From: Actinomycetota bacterium
GTDB taxonomy: Bacteria > Actinomycetota > Thermoleophilia > Gaiellales > Gaiellaceae
Reading direction: 5' to 3'
Assembly: GCA_003152275.1 (NCBI GenBank)
Contig: PLZU01000091.1
Location: 13,474-77,473, forward strand
Length of the DNA stretch: 64,000 nt
Below, one piece after another: positions 50,843-59,803 of the stretch (its first letter is position 1; every line of letters begins with the position of its first letter). The position numbers and the translations under genes were made by a program. Under the pieces are notes generated by a model. The model saw only the letters and a program-made list of their open reading frames with translations, was not told where the DNA came from and did no database searches.

Positions 50843-51914
50843 CGTCCATTCCCAGTACGAGCCGCTGATCCCCGAACTCGAGGCCCGTTTCCGTGAGGTG
50901 CTCGACGGCGGCCAGTTCATCAGGGGCCCGCATTTCTACGCGTTCCAGGAGGAGGCGGCCGCCTACCTTGGTGCGAAGCAGGCGATCGGCGTTGCGAACG
51001 GCACCGACGCGCTCGTGCTCGTGCTCGACGCGATGGAGATCGGCCCGGGCGACGAAGTCATCTGTCCGGCGTTCACCTTCTACGCGACCGCCGAGTCGAT
51101 TGCCCGGCGAGGCGCGACCCCGGTGTTCGCCGACGTCGACCCGGTGACACTCAACATTGATCCTGACGCCGCCGCCGCCAAGATTTCGAGCCGCACGCGT
51201 GCGATCATGCCCGTGCACCTCTTCGGCCGGCCGGCCGCGTTGGACGAGCTGTCGCAGCTCGGAGTTCCGCTGATCGAGGACGCCGCGCAAGCATTCGGCG
51301 CGCCGGGTGTCGCGCAACACGGTGTCTTCTCGACGTACAGCTTCTTTCCGACGAAGAACCTCTTCTGCCTCGGCGACGGCGGACTCGTCGTGTCGAACGA
51401 CGAGGATCTCGCCGACCGTCTGCGCGTCCTTGCGTTCCACGGTTCGCGCGACAAGGTTGACTTCGACTTCGTCGGCTACAACTCGCGGCTCGACGAGCTG
51501 CAGGCGTCGTTCCTGCGCCTCTTCCTGACGCATCTCGACGAGTGGAATCGCGGCCGCCGCGAGGCTGCCGCACGGTACGCCGAGCTCGGTCTCGGCGATC
51601 TCGTCGACCTCCCGCTGGACGAGGACGGCCACATCTACCACCTCTTTGTCTGCCGCTCAAGCGCGCGAGATCGGATTCGCGAAGCCCTCGTCGAGGCCGG
51701 TATCGGCACCGCCACCTATTACGTCACGCCCCTGCACCTCCAACCGGCCATGCGCTTCCTCGGCAACGAGCCCGGCTCGCTGCCCGAGACCGAGCGCGCC
51801 GCAAAGGAGAACTTCTCCGTGCCGCTCTGGCCGACGATCTCCGTGGAGCAGCAGGAACGTGTCGTCGACGTTGTTCGCTCCGCCGTCGGCGTCGTAACGC
51901 GAGCCGGCGCATGA
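50823..51914 (+). CDS. DegT/DnrJ/EryC1/StrS sugar aminotransferase
   Basis: 363 residues from GTG 50823. PLP fold-type I: PLVDVHSQYEPLIPELEARF, VANGTDALVLVLDAMEIGPG, CPAFTFYATAESIARRGATP, EDAAQAFGA, and the PLP Lys in YSFFPTKNLFCLGDGG. It would transaminate a 3- or 4-keto nucleotide sugar. The 4-keto product of the adjacent PglF-like dehydratase is the obvious substrate (inference). Confidence 0.93.
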   Translation: MTIPLVDVHSQYEPLIPELEARFREVLDGGQFIRGPHFYAFQEEAAAYLGAKQAIGVANGTDALVLVLDAMEIGPGDEVICPAFTFYATAESIARRGATPVFADVDPVTLNIDPDAAAAKISSRTRAIMPVHLFGRPAALDELSQLGVPLIEDAAQAFGAPGVAQHGVFSTYSFFPTKNLFCLGDGGLVVSNDEDLADRLRVLAFHGSRDKVDFDFVGYNSRLDELQASFLRLFLTHLDEWNRGRREAAARYAELGLGDLVDLPLDEDGHIYHLFVCRSSARDRIREALVEAGIGTATYYVTPLHLQPAMRFLGNEPGSLPETERAAKENFSVPLWPTISVEQQERVVDVVRSAVGVVTRAGA

Positions 51915-51944
51915 GCGTGCTCATGCGGCGAGGGAAGGGGACTC

Positions 51945-51966
51945 GGGGGAACCGGACGGTTCCCCC
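51945..51966. terminator. Perfect 9-bp hairpin
   Basis: GGGGGAACC (51945-51953) and GGTTCCCCC (51958-51966) pair perfectly around the loop GGAC. It stands 31 bases after the aminotransferase stop; a strong GC stem followed by only two T residues. It may be a weak terminator or a regulatory hairpin before the next gene. Confidence 0.5.
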
Positions 51967-51972
51967 TTGCGG

Positions 51973-51997
51973 CGTGTCGCACCTTTGGTGCGGCACG
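51973..51997. promoter_or_regulatory. Second hairpin before the dehydratase gene
   Basis: CGTGTCGCACC (51973-51983) and GGTGCGGCACG (51987-51997) form an 11-base-pair stem with one G-T pair and loop TTT. It ends 11 bases before the ATG at 52009, so it can hide the ribosome binding region (GGCGGGGG) of the dehydratase mRNA. Confidence 0.45.
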
Positions 51998-52008
51998 GCG
52001 GGGGTCCG

Positions 52009-53964
52009 ATGAGCGGCTTCAGGCGACATCGCCTGTTGCAGCTGCTGATCGACGCAGGCATCGTCGCCCTCTCGTGGTTCCTCGCGTTCGAGCTGCGGTT
52101 TGACCAGGGCCTGCCGGTCTATTACGACACGTTGTTGCGGCGCACGATCTTGCTCGTCGTTGCGATCAAGATCGCCGTCTTCCTGCTGTTCGGATTCCAC
52201 CGCCGCTGGTGGCGTTACGTCTCCGTGCACGACATGTGGGGTGCCGCGCGCGGCGTTGTCGTCGCGTCACTCGTCGCGGATGTCACGGTGTATCTCGTGT
52301 CGCCGGTGCACAACGTGCGGCTGCCGCGTTCGATCGCGGTAATGGACTTGTTGATCACGATGGCGCTGATTGCGGGTGCGCGACTGTTCGCGCGCACGGT
52401 GATCGAGCGTCCGCGTTTGGGTGGTGTCGTGGCGCGTGGACGCGAAGTGGTCGTCGTCGGAGCCGGCGATGCCGGCCGCACCGTCGTCGCGGAGATGCAG
52501 CGCTCGCGGATGCTGCGCTACACGCCGATCGGCTTCGTCGACGACGACCCGACGAAAAAGAACATCCGCATCCTCGGCGTGCGCGTGCTCGGGACGACGG
52601 CGGACCTGCCGCGGATCGTGCGCGACTACTCGCCGGACGAGGTGTTGATCGCGATTCCGTCGGCATCAGGTGAAGTGCGCGCGCGCGTCGTGGAGGCGGC
52701 GCACGCTGCGAACGTCCCGGTGAAGACGCTGCCCGGTCTCTACGAGCTGATCACGGGCGATGTGCAGCTTGCGCATATCCGGCCGGTGCAGGTTGAGGAC
52801 GTGCTCGGCCGCGAGCAGGTCGAGGTCGACATGCGCGAGGTCGGCTCCTTCCTCGAGGGGCATACCGTTCTCGTCACGGGTGCCGGCGGCTCCATCGGCG
52901 CCGAGCTCTGCCGCCAGATCGCGCGGATGGGCCCGACGAGGCTCATTCTCGTCGACAACGCCGAGACCCCACTTTTCGAGATTGAGCGCGAGCTCGTCTC
53001 GGAGCGCGACTTCACGGCCACGATCCCGAAGCTTGTCGACATCAAGAACCGCAAGGCGCTGCGGCGCGAGGTCTTCGAGAAGTACCAGCCCACGATCGTC
53101 TTCCATGCGGCCGCGTACAAACACGTGCCGTTGATGGAAACCCATCCGCTCGAGTCGGTGCGCAACAACGTCGTCGCGACCAAGATCGTTGCGGAGCTCG
53201 CCGCCGAATTCGAGGTGAAGCGCTTCGTGCTGATCTCGACGGATAAGGCTGTCAACCCGAAGACGGTGATGGGCCAATCGAAGGCGTTGTGCGAGTGGAT
53301 CATCGAGTCGCTCGGGCAGCGCCGAGACGTTCCGACGCGCTTCGTCGCAGTCCGCTTCGGCAACGTGCTCAACTCCTCCGGCAGCGTCATTCCGACCTTC
53401 CGCAAGCAGATCGAAAAAGGTGGTCCGGTGACGGTCACGACACCGGAGATGACGCGGTATTTCATGACCATCCCGGAAGCGGTCTCGCTCGTCGTCCAAG
53501 CGGGCGCGATCGGTGGCCGCGGTCAGATCTTCGTGCTCGACATGGGCGAGCCGGTGAGGATCCTCGATCTTGCGTGCAACATGATCCGCCTCTCCGGCAA
53601 GGAGCCGCGCCTTCCGGCGAGTGGTGAGCCGGGGCCGAATGACATCGCGGTGAAGTTCGTCGGTGCCCGCCCCGGCGAGAAGCTGCACGAGGAGTTGTGG
53701 GGCGAGAGCGAGTCCGTTGGGGCGACGGATCACCCGAAGATCATGCGCTTGAGCCGGGCGCCGATCGACGCCGAGTGGTTGTCGCAGCAGCTCATCGAGC
53801 TCGAGCAGCTCGCAGACGACGGCGACACGCTCGAGGTGGTCGCGAAGCTAGGTGCGATCGTGCGCGAGCCGAAGCGTGAAACGCCTACGGGCTCGCCGGC
53901 GGGCAGCCTCCCGCGAGGCGAAGCGTCACTGCGGACGAAAGCTCCGCACACTCCGCCCGCGTGA
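52009..53964 (+). CDS. PglF/CapD-like nucleoside-diphosphate-sugar 4,6-dehydratase
   Basis: 651 residues. Four N-terminal helices (LLIDAGIVALSWFLAFELRF onward), a CoA-binding-like Rossmann domain (VVVVGAGDAGRTVVAEMQRS), then an SDR domain with the NAD loop VTGAGGSIG at about residues 289-297. STDKAVNPKTVMGQSK carries Met in place of the usual Tyr before Lys, as in UDP-GlcNAc 4,6-dehydratases. It makes a 4-keto-6-deoxy sugar nucleotide for glycans. The last 40 residues are low complexity. Confidence 0.93.
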   Translation: MSGFRRHRLLQLLIDAGIVALSWFLAFELRFDQGLPVYYDTLLRRTILLVVAIKIAVFLLFGFHRRWWRYVSVHDMWGAARGVVVASLVADVTVYLVSPVHNVRLPRSIAVMDLLITMALIAGARLFARTVIERPRLGGVVARGREVVVVGAGDAGRTVVAEMQRSRMLRYTPIGFVDDDPTKKNIRILGVRVLGTTADLPRIVRDYSPDEVLIAIPSASGEVRARVVEAAHAANVPVKTLPGLYELITGDVQLAHIRPVQVEDVLGREQVEVDMREVGSFLEGHTVLVTGAGGSIGAELCRQIARMGPTRLILVDNAETPLFEIERELVSERDFTATIPKLVDIKNRKALRREVFEKYQPTIVFHAAAYKHVPLMETHPLESVRNNVVATKIVAELAAEFEVKRFVLISTDKAVNPKTVMGQSKALCEWIIESLGQRRDVPTRFVAVRFGNVLNSSGSVIPTFRKQIEKGGPVTVTTPEMTRYFMTIPEAVSLVVQAGAIGGRGQIFVLDMGEPVRILDLACNMIRLSGKEPRLPASGEPGPNDIAVKFVGARPGEKLHEELWGESESVGATDHPKIMRLSRAPIDAEWLSQQLIELEQLADDGDTLEVVAKLGAIVREPKRETPTGSPAGSLPRGEASLRTKAPHTPPA

Positions 53965-54055
53965 GCAGCGACAGATAGCGCGGCCCCAACCAGCGCGAGA
54001 CTCTCCACCCTCTCGTCACGAAGCCGACCGACCCCCCGGGTACGGTGGTCCGTCC

Positions 54056-55876
54056 TTGGACGCCGAGCGGATCTTTGCCGGACTGAACGCGGAGCAGCGC
54101 GCCGCGGTCGAGACACCGCACGGACCGGTCTGCATCCTTGCGGGCGCCGGCACGGGCAAGACGACGACGATCACCCGCCGGATCGCGTGGCAGGTGGCGA
54201 GCGGGGCGTTTCCCGCGTCCGAGCTCGTGGCGGTCACGTTCACGGACAAGGCTGCGGGCGAGCTGCGGGCGCGGCTCGCTGCCCTCGGCGTGGATGGCGT
54301 GCGAGCGTCGACCTTCCACTCTGCCGCGCTCGCGCTGCTCCGTCGCTTCGCCGGTGACCCTGGGCGGATCCTCTCGACGAAGGCATTACTGCTGCGGCAG
54401 ATCGGCAACCGGCTGCCCGCGCCGTACAAGTTCCGGCCGGCGGGCGACCTTGCGACGGAGATCGAGTGGGCGAAGAACCGACGGCTCACGCCGCAGACGT
54501 ACATCGGTGCGCTTGGTGACCACGAGCCGCCGCTGCCTGCTGACCTCGCGCACCGAGTCTTCCGCGAGTACGAGAAGAGGAAGGCAGACGCTGGTTCGCT
54601 CGACTTCGAGGATCTGCTCGAGCGGACGATTCTTGCACTCGAAGACGATCCGCATGCGCGTGAGGTCGTGCGTGAGCGGTGGCGTGCGTTCACGGTCGAC
54701 GAGTACCAGGACGTCAACTTGCTGCAGCAGACACTGCTCGACCTGTGGCTCGGCGATCGAGACGAGCTCTGTGCGGTCGGCGACGACTATCAGTCGATCT
54801 ACGGGTTCACGGGCGCGAGCGCGCAGTGGCTGCTTGCGCTGCCTCGGCGTTACCCAGATGCGCGTGTCGTTCGGCTCGAACAGAACTACCGGTCGACGCC
54901 GCAGGTGCTCGCGCTCGCGAACCGACTCGTGCCGAAGCTCGGGGGCGCGGAGAAGACGTTGCACGCGACTCTCGCCGACGGGCCCGAGCCCGTCGTGCTG
55001 CCGAACGCCGACGTCGCCGCCCGGATCAAGGAGCTCGTGTCCGCCGGCGTCGTGCTCGAGGATCAGGCCGTGCTCGTGCGCACGAACGCGCGTGCGGCCG
55101 ACTTTGAAGAGGCATTCCACGAGGCCGGCATTCCATTTCAGGGCGCCTCGCTGCTCTCGCGGGATGCGGCCCGAAGGGTGCTGAAGGCGCTGCCGCGCGA
55201 CCCGGTTTCCGCCGGCGAGTCGGTGCGGCAGGCGGCGCTTGCACTCGGCTGGCTCGAGCAGCCACCCGAGAAGCTCGGCGAGCGGGAACAGACGAGACAG
55301 GCCGACCTCGCCCGCCTCGTGCGGCTGGCCGAGCAGTTCGAGGGCGACGTGCCGGAGTTCGTCGCGTCGCTGCATGAGCGCTTTGGCGCGACCGCAGACC
55401 GCGGCGTGCACCTGCTGACGCTGCATCGAGCGAAGGGCCTCGAGTTCGAGGCTGTGCATCTGCCGCGGCTCGAAGAGGGCGAGCTGCCGAATCGTCGCGC
55501 AGACGTCGACGAGGAGCGGCGCCTGCTCTACGTCGGGATCACGCGCGCGAAGCGGTACCTGCTCGTGACGTGGGCGGGGAAACCGAGCCGGTTTCTCTCG
55601 GAGCTCGGCGTGACCGCCTCCCGCAACCCGGTGACGCGCCGCGATCCGGCTGTAGAGATGCCGCCCGCCTTCGGCGTGCTCCGCGAGTGGAGACTCGAAC
55701 GAGCAAAAGCCGACGAGGTTCCGGCGTACGTCGTATTCCACAACGCGACGCTCGCCGAGATAGCGGAGCGGCAGCCGCGCACACTTGCCGAACTCGCGCT
55801 CGTTCCCGGCGTCGGCCCAACGAAGCTCGAGCGCTACGGCGAAGGCGTACTCGCAGCGCTCGCCCGCGTCGCCTGA
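54056..55876 (+). CDS. UvrD-family DNA helicase with HRDC domain (UvrD2-like)
   Basis: 606 residues from TTG 54056. SF1A helicase: ERIFAGLNAEQRAAVETPHG (Q motif), Walker A GAGTGKTTTITRR with Lys35, TFTDKAAGELRARL, VDEYQDVNLLQQTLLDLW (motif II), VGDDYQSIYGFTGA, EQNYRSTPQVL, LLTLHRAKGLEFEAVHLP and YVGITRAKRYLLVTW. The C-terminal HRDC domain LAEIAERQPRTLAELALV matches actinobacterial UvrD2. It unwinds DNA in repair and is out of place among glycan genes. Confidence 0.92.
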   Translation: MDAERIFAGLNAEQRAAVETPHGPVCILAGAGTGKTTTITRRIAWQVASGAFPASELVAVTFTDKAAGELRARLAALGVDGVRASTFHSAALALLRRFAGDPGRILSTKALLLRQIGNRLPAPYKFRPAGDLATEIEWAKNRRLTPQTYIGALGDHEPPLPADLAHRVFREYEKRKADAGSLDFEDLLERTILALEDDPHAREVVRERWRAFTVDEYQDVNLLQQTLLDLWLGDRDELCAVGDDYQSIYGFTGASAQWLLALPRRYPDARVVRLEQNYRSTPQVLALANRLVPKLGGAEKTLHATLADGPEPVVLPNADVAARIKELVSAGVVLEDQAVLVRTNARAADFEEAFHEAGIPFQGASLLSRDAARRVLKALPRDPVSAGESVRQAALALGWLEQPPEKLGEREQTRQADLARLVRLAEQFEGDVPEFVASLHERFGATADRGVHLLTLHRAKGLEFEAVHLPRLEEGELPNRRADVDEERRLLYVGITRAKRYLLVTWAGKPSRFLSELGVTASRNPVTRRDPAVEMPPAFGVLREWRLERAKADEVPAYVVFHNATLAEIAERQPRTLAELALVPGVGPTKLERYGEGVLAALARVA

Positions 55877-55917
55877 TCCCTCCCTGTGGAAAAGGTGTCA
55901 CGAAAGTGTCACGCAAT

Positions 55918-55954
55918 CGTCACGAAACCGTCGTGTCTGACACCGGGGCATGTC
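55918..55954. repeat. 37-base dispersed repeat, copy B
   Basis: Begins CGTCACGAAACCG, contains GTGTCTGACACC and ends GGCATGTC. Differs from copy C by one base. The preceding 25 bases carry further GTCACG units (GTGTCACGAAAGTGTCACG). It lies just after the UvrD stop, where convergent genes end. Confidence 0.75.
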
Positions 55955-56011
55955 CGCACGGCGCATCCGTCCGATCTGCGAAATCGCCGGCAAGCAGGCC
56001 TTTTCCCGCAG

Positions 56012-56048
56012 CGTCACGAAACCGTCGTGTCTGACACCGGGTCATGTC
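56012..56048. repeat. 37-base dispersed repeat, copy C
   Basis: Nearly identical to copy B (G to T near the 3' end), same orientation, 94 bases further on, ending 3 bases before the stop of the convergent DUF354 gene. The direct pair with its palindromic core could act as a terminator or be a remnant of REP-like transposition. Confidence 0.75.
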
Positions 56049-56051
56049 TGC

Positions 56052-57062
56052 CTACGGCAGGGCCGAAAGGAGCAGCTGCAGCATGAGGGTGGGGTCGCGG
56101 CGGACACGTTCGCCCGCGGCGGCGTCCCGCTTGTGCAGGTCGAGCGCGCGCGGGTCGGTCAAAGGCTTAAGGCGGCCATCGCGGATCAGTTCCTCGTCGA
56201 CTCCGCCGAGCCGGCCGCCGTACGTCGTATAGACCGGGACTCCGAGCGCGGCTGCCTCGCGGTTCATCGTCCCGCCTGCCGAGACAACGACGTCGGCGAG
56301 CGCAATCAGGCTCTGCGCGTCGACGGCGGTCTCGGGGAGGATCACCGACGGCAGGTCGAGTTCGCGAACGTACTCGCGCTGCTCTTCCGTGCGGGGCAAG
56401 ACGAACGCGTGCACGTTCTCGAGCCGTCCCAGATGATCGAGCGTCATCGGAAAGAGCGGGTTCGAGTGCCGGTGGTAGAGCGACACGTCCGGTGGAGGAC
56501 GCAGCACGACGAGGACGCGTGCAGGATCCACCCCGAAACGGTCGAGCAGCGACCGGTCGGGCTCGAAGTCTGAGAGGTAGTACTCCTCCTTCAAGCCGGG
56601 GTACTGCACGAGCTTCGGCGGCTTCACGCCGTACGGCTCCAGGCGCTCCGGAGGAATCGCCTCCGGTACGACGACCTTCGTCGCTGCGCGACACCCGAGC
56701 TGATGTTGAAGGGTTGCGAACTCGTAGTCGAACGTCGTCGAGCTCGGAATGCCCAGGCGCCGCGCCGTAATCGTCAACTCGTGCGAGCCGTGCGCAAGCG
56801 CTACGTCGAAGCCGCGCCCTTTCGCGAAGCGGCGCAACGCGCCGAGGCGGTGCGTCATCTGCCGCGCCTTCTGCACGCGCGAGCGCCCACCGTGCTTCCC
56901 GATCACCTCTGCCTGCAGGCCGTGCAGCTCCAACAGTTGCAGAGTCTGCGCGTAGTCGCGAGCGGTGATCTGCACGTCATCGCCACGCTCGCGCATGATC
57001 TTGATCAGCGGGCGGAACACGAGCACGTGTGCGCTCGCGGTCATGTCAATCCACACTCTCAT
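56052..57062 (-). CDS. DUF354 family protein (glycosyltransferase B-like fold)
   Basis: 336 residues, MRVWIDMTASAHVLVFRPLI at the N-terminus, then QITARDYAQTLQLLELHGL, ALAHGSHELTITARRLGIPS, FDYEFATLQHQL and ALADVVVSAGGTMNREAAAL. DUF354 has the two-domain fold of UDP-GlcNAc 2-epimerases and GT-B enzymes and occurs in polysaccharide clusters. The exact activity is unknown. It is read from the same strand as the asparagine synthase upstream. Confidence 0.88.
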   Translation of the reverse strand: MRVWIDMTASAHVLVFRPLIKIMRERGDDVQITARDYAQTLQLLELHGLQAEVIGKHGGRSRVQKARQMTHRLGALRRFAKGRGFDVALAHGSHELTITARRLGIPSSTTFDYEFATLQHQLGCRAATKVVVPEAIPPERLEPYGVKPPKLVQYPGLKEEYYLSDFEPDRSLLDRFGVDPARVLVVLRPPPDVSLYHRHSNPLFPMTLDHLGRLENVHAFVLPRTEEQREYVRELDLPSVILPETAVDAQSLIALADVVVSAGGTMNREAAALGVPVYTTYGGRLGGVDEELIRDGRLKPLTDPRALDLHKRDAAAGERVRRDPTLMLQLLLSALP

Positions 57063-57072
57063 TCCCGCTCCA

Positions 57073-57091
57073 GCGCCGGCCGAGCCGGCGC
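57073..57091. terminator. 8-bp perfect hairpin between asnB and DUF354
   Basis: GCGCCGGC (57073-57080) and GCCGGCGC (57084-57091) with loop CGA. It lies in the 67-base gap after the asparagine synthase stop and before the DUF354 start, reading on the minus strand. It could attenuate transcription between the two genes; no T-run. Confidence 0.45.
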
Positions 57092-57129
57092 CTCCGCTCT
57101 TTGCCGGGCTCCGTCGAGCCTACGCCCGG

Positions 57130-59022
57130 TCAAGCTAATAGCGCTTCCATGCGGCCTGAGCGGAGCGTCGGCGGCTCCTGCTCGACGTGGCGCTCGTACC
57201 AGAGCGTGAACGTGAGCAGGCCCCACAGCTGGCGGCTCCAGTCCTCTGCACCGGCGGCGTGCTCGTCGAGCAGGCGCGTCACGGGCTCCGGCTGAAAGAA
57301 CCCTTGTGAGCGCAGCGTGTGAGGCGACAACGTCTGGCGCGCGAACGGCTCGAGCTCGCCGCGAAGCCAGGCCGCGGCCGGAATTGAGAAGCCGCGCTTG
57401 CGTCCGTGTACGACTTCGCGCGGCAGCAGCGGTGCGGCGGCCTTGCGGAGCAGGATCTTCTTTGAGAGCCCGCGTACCTTGTGCTTCGCCGGTAGCGCGA
57501 AAGCAAAGTTGGTCACGACGGAGTCGAGAAACGGGACGCGCGCCTCCAGCGAGTGCGCCATCGACGCACGGTCGGTCTTCACCAGCAGATCGTCGACGAG
57601 GTAGATGCCGAAGTCGACGTCCTGCAAGCGCGCCAACGGTTCGGCCCCCTCCGTCTCGGCGTACCGCGCCCGATAGACGTCGACCGGGTCGAAGTCGCTG
57701 CGCGAGCCGCGCAGCTCGGCGCGCAGGTCCGGCGAGAAGATCTCCTTCCAGCCGTGATGCCGCTCGAGTGGTGGTAAATGGGCGGAGCGGACGAAACGCT
57801 TTGCCTTGTAGTCGAAGCTCGCCTTCGCGGACGAGCTTGGCAATCGCTCGACCAGTGGACGCGCGAGCCGGGCGAGCGGAGCCACCCGGTCCGCGAGCAG
57901 ATCAGCCGCGTACGTGTAGTAGCCGCCGAAGAGCTCGTCTCCGCCCTCTCCGGAGAGCGCGACCTTCACGTGCTCCGCAGCGAGCTGCGACACGAGATAC
58001 GTCGGCAGCGCCGACGAGTCGGCGAACGGCTCGTCGAAAGCCTCCGCGAGTGCGGGCAGCAACAAGAGAGGATCGGGCCGCACAAGCAGCTCGTGATGGT
58101 TCGTCCCGTAGCGCTCCGCGACGAGGCGGGCCTCGACGCGCTCGTCGAAGCTTCGCTCCTCGAAGCCAATCGTGAACGTATGCACCGCCTCCGACGTCTC
58201 CTGAGCGGCAAGCGCTGCGAGGACAGCCGAGTCGACGCCGCCTGAGAGCAGAACACCGACGGGGACGTCGGAGAGCAGATGGGCGCGCACGGAGTCGCGT
58301 AGCCGGGCGCGGAGCTCCTCGACGAGCTCCACCTCGTCGTCTCCTCGCAACTCGTCGACCGGCACAGGGCCGGGGCGCGCGTAGCGATCGATCTCCACGC
58401 CGCCGTTCTCCGTCCAGACGAGCAGGTGGCCGGCGGGAAGCTTCCGCGTGTCGCGGAAGATCGAATAGGGCGCTGGGATCGAGTTGAACGCAAGGAACGC
58501 CTCGAGCGCGTCGAGATCGATCTCGCCGCGTGGGAGCGCGCGCAGCTCGGACGCGAACTCGAGCACGCCGCCTGTGTCGCGGTAGTAGAGCGGCTTGATC
58601 CCATAACGGTCACGCGCCAGCACGAGGCGGCGAGCGTCGGCATCCCAGATCGCGACCGCGAACATCCCGCGGAGCCTGCGTGTGTACTCCGGGCCATAGC
58701 GTTTGTAGAGGTGGAGGTGGATTTCGGTGTCGCAGTGCGTTCGGAAGGTGTGGCCCTCACGCTCGAGCTCTCGGCGCAGCTCGGGGTAGTTGTAGATCTC
58801 GCCGTTCTGCACGACAATGCACGATCCGTCTTCGCTCACCATCGGCTGGCCGCCGCCGGCGAGGTCGATGATTGAGAGCCGGCGCGCTGCGAGCGCAACG
58901 GGACCGTCGACGTACTCACCACCGCTGTCGGGACCGCGATGGACGAGCGATGCGTTCATCGCCATCAGTCGCTCGACGTCGGCCGCGCCCGTTCGCGAAG
59001 CGATCCCACAGATCCCGCACAT
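57130..59022 (-). CDS. asnB: Asparagine synthase (glutamine-hydrolysing), AsnB type
   Basis: 630 residues from ATG 59020-59022. Class II glutaminase domain with catalytic Cys2 (MCGICGIASR), LVHRGPDSGGEY and GEIYNYPELRREL; synthetase domain with the PPi loop LLSGGVDSAVLAAL, FDEPFADSSALPTYLVSQ and SGEGGDELFGGYYTY. It either makes asparagine or, as many AsnB proteins in glycan clusters do, amidates a surface sugar acid or peptide. The cluster position favours the latter, without proof. Confidence 0.93.
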   Translation of the reverse strand: MCGICGIASRTGAADVERLMAMNASLVHRGPDSGGEYVDGPVALAARRLSIIDLAGGGQPMVSEDGSCIVVQNGEIYNYPELRRELEREGHTFRTHCDTEIHLHLYKRYGPEYTRRLRGMFAVAIWDADARRLVLARDRYGIKPLYYRDTGGVLEFASELRALPRGEIDLDALEAFLAFNSIPAPYSIFRDTRKLPAGHLLVWTENGGVEIDRYARPGPVPVDELRGDDEVELVEELRARLRDSVRAHLLSDVPVGVLLSGGVDSAVLAALAAQETSEAVHTFTIGFEERSFDERVEARLVAERYGTNHHELLVRPDPLLLLPALAEAFDEPFADSSALPTYLVSQLAAEHVKVALSGEGGDELFGGYYTYAADLLADRVAPLARLARPLVERLPSSSAKASFDYKAKRFVRSAHLPPLERHHGWKEIFSPDLRAELRGSRSDFDPVDVYRARYAETEGAEPLARLQDVDFGIYLVDDLLVKTDRASMAHSLEARVPFLDSVVTNFAFALPAKHKVRGLSKKILLRKAAAPLLPREVVHGRKRGFSIPAAAWLRGELEPFARQTLSPHTLRSQGFFQPEPVTRLLDEHAAGAEDWSRQLWGLLTFTLWYERHVEQEPPTLRSGRMEALLA

Positions 59023-59087
59023 GGAGTCGAGTCTATGGACAGCCGGAGGCGCACGAACCCGAGCACTGCATGCACGACACGCGGCGA

Positions 59088-59792
59088 TCAGCCGCCGCTG
59101 GATACGAGACCTCGCAGCGATTGTCTGAGTACGCGCCAGCCAGTCGCGACGACGGTGCGAAGGTAGAGGCGTACCGAGCGGTCGGCGATCCATTCGAGGT
59201 CGTGCGCAAGCTTCTCGGCCATTGACGTCTCGTAGCCGCGCCGCACCTGTGCGAGCCCCGTGAGACCGGGGCGGACGATCAACCGCTGCCAGTACGCCGG
59301 CAACTCGCGTGCGAGCTCCTCGAAGAAGACGGGGCGGATCGGCCGCGGCCCGACGAGGCTCATGTCCCCGCGAAGCACATTGATGAACTGCGGGATCTCG
59401 TCGAGCTGTGTCGCCTTTAACCATCTGCCGATGCTCGTGAACTCATCCTGCGTACGGCGGACGAGCTCCTCGCCGAGGTATGGCCCGAGCCGCGTCTCCG
59501 CATCGCCGCGAAGGGTTCGGAACTTCAGCATCGTGAACACGCGGCCGCCGCGCCCGACGCGGGGCCCTCGGTAGAACACCGGCCGGCCGCTCGTGGCGAG
59601 CACGATCAGCGTGATCGGCGCAGCGATTGGCAGCGCGCAAAGCAGGAAGAGCGCAGACAGCAGGACATCGAGCACGCGCAGCAGCACGTCGCGCCGCCGG
59701 GCCGGCGTCTCGAGGGCCAGCTGCCGGTAGCCGCGAATGAACGTGTCCTCGATTCCGCAGATGCTAGACCCTTGCGAGGCTTGTCCAGGCAT
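59088..59792 (-). CDS. Undecaprenyl-phosphate sugar phosphotransferase (bacterial sugar transferase)
   Basis: 234 residues. One membrane helix (LLSALFLLCALPIAAPITLI), then PVFYRGPRVGRGGRVFTMLK, KFRTLRGDAE, RWLKATQLDEIPQFINVLRG and MSLVGPRPIRPVF, which define the WcaJ/PglC-type catalytic domain. It transfers a sugar-1-phosphate to undecaprenyl phosphate, starting glycan assembly. The Arg-x-x-Lys of the usual R-x-T-K-x-D-E motif is kept as KATQLDE. Confidence 0.92.
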   Translation of the reverse strand: MPGQASQGSSICGIEDTFIRGYRQLALETPARRRDVLLRVLDVLLSALFLLCALPIAAPITLIVLATSGRPVFYRGPRVGRGGRVFTMLKFRTLRGDAETRLGPYLGEELVRRTQDEFTSIGRWLKATQLDEIPQFINVLRGDMSLVGPRPIRPVFFEELARELPAYWQRLIVRPGLTGLAQVRRGYETSMAEKLAHDLEWIADRSVRLYLRTVVATGWRVLRQSLRGLVSSGG

Positions 59793-59803
59793 AATGATCG
59801 CTT

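Noticed and set aside
53852-54055. N-terminal extension of the UvrD-like helicase
   Set aside because: The extension overlaps the dehydratase tail and is arginine rich; the Q-motif region begins right after TTG 54056.
45108-56048. CRISPR-like array from repeated GTCACGA and GTGTCTGACACC units
   Set aside because: Only three 37-base copies, far apart or 57 bases apart, without regular spacers or cas genes.
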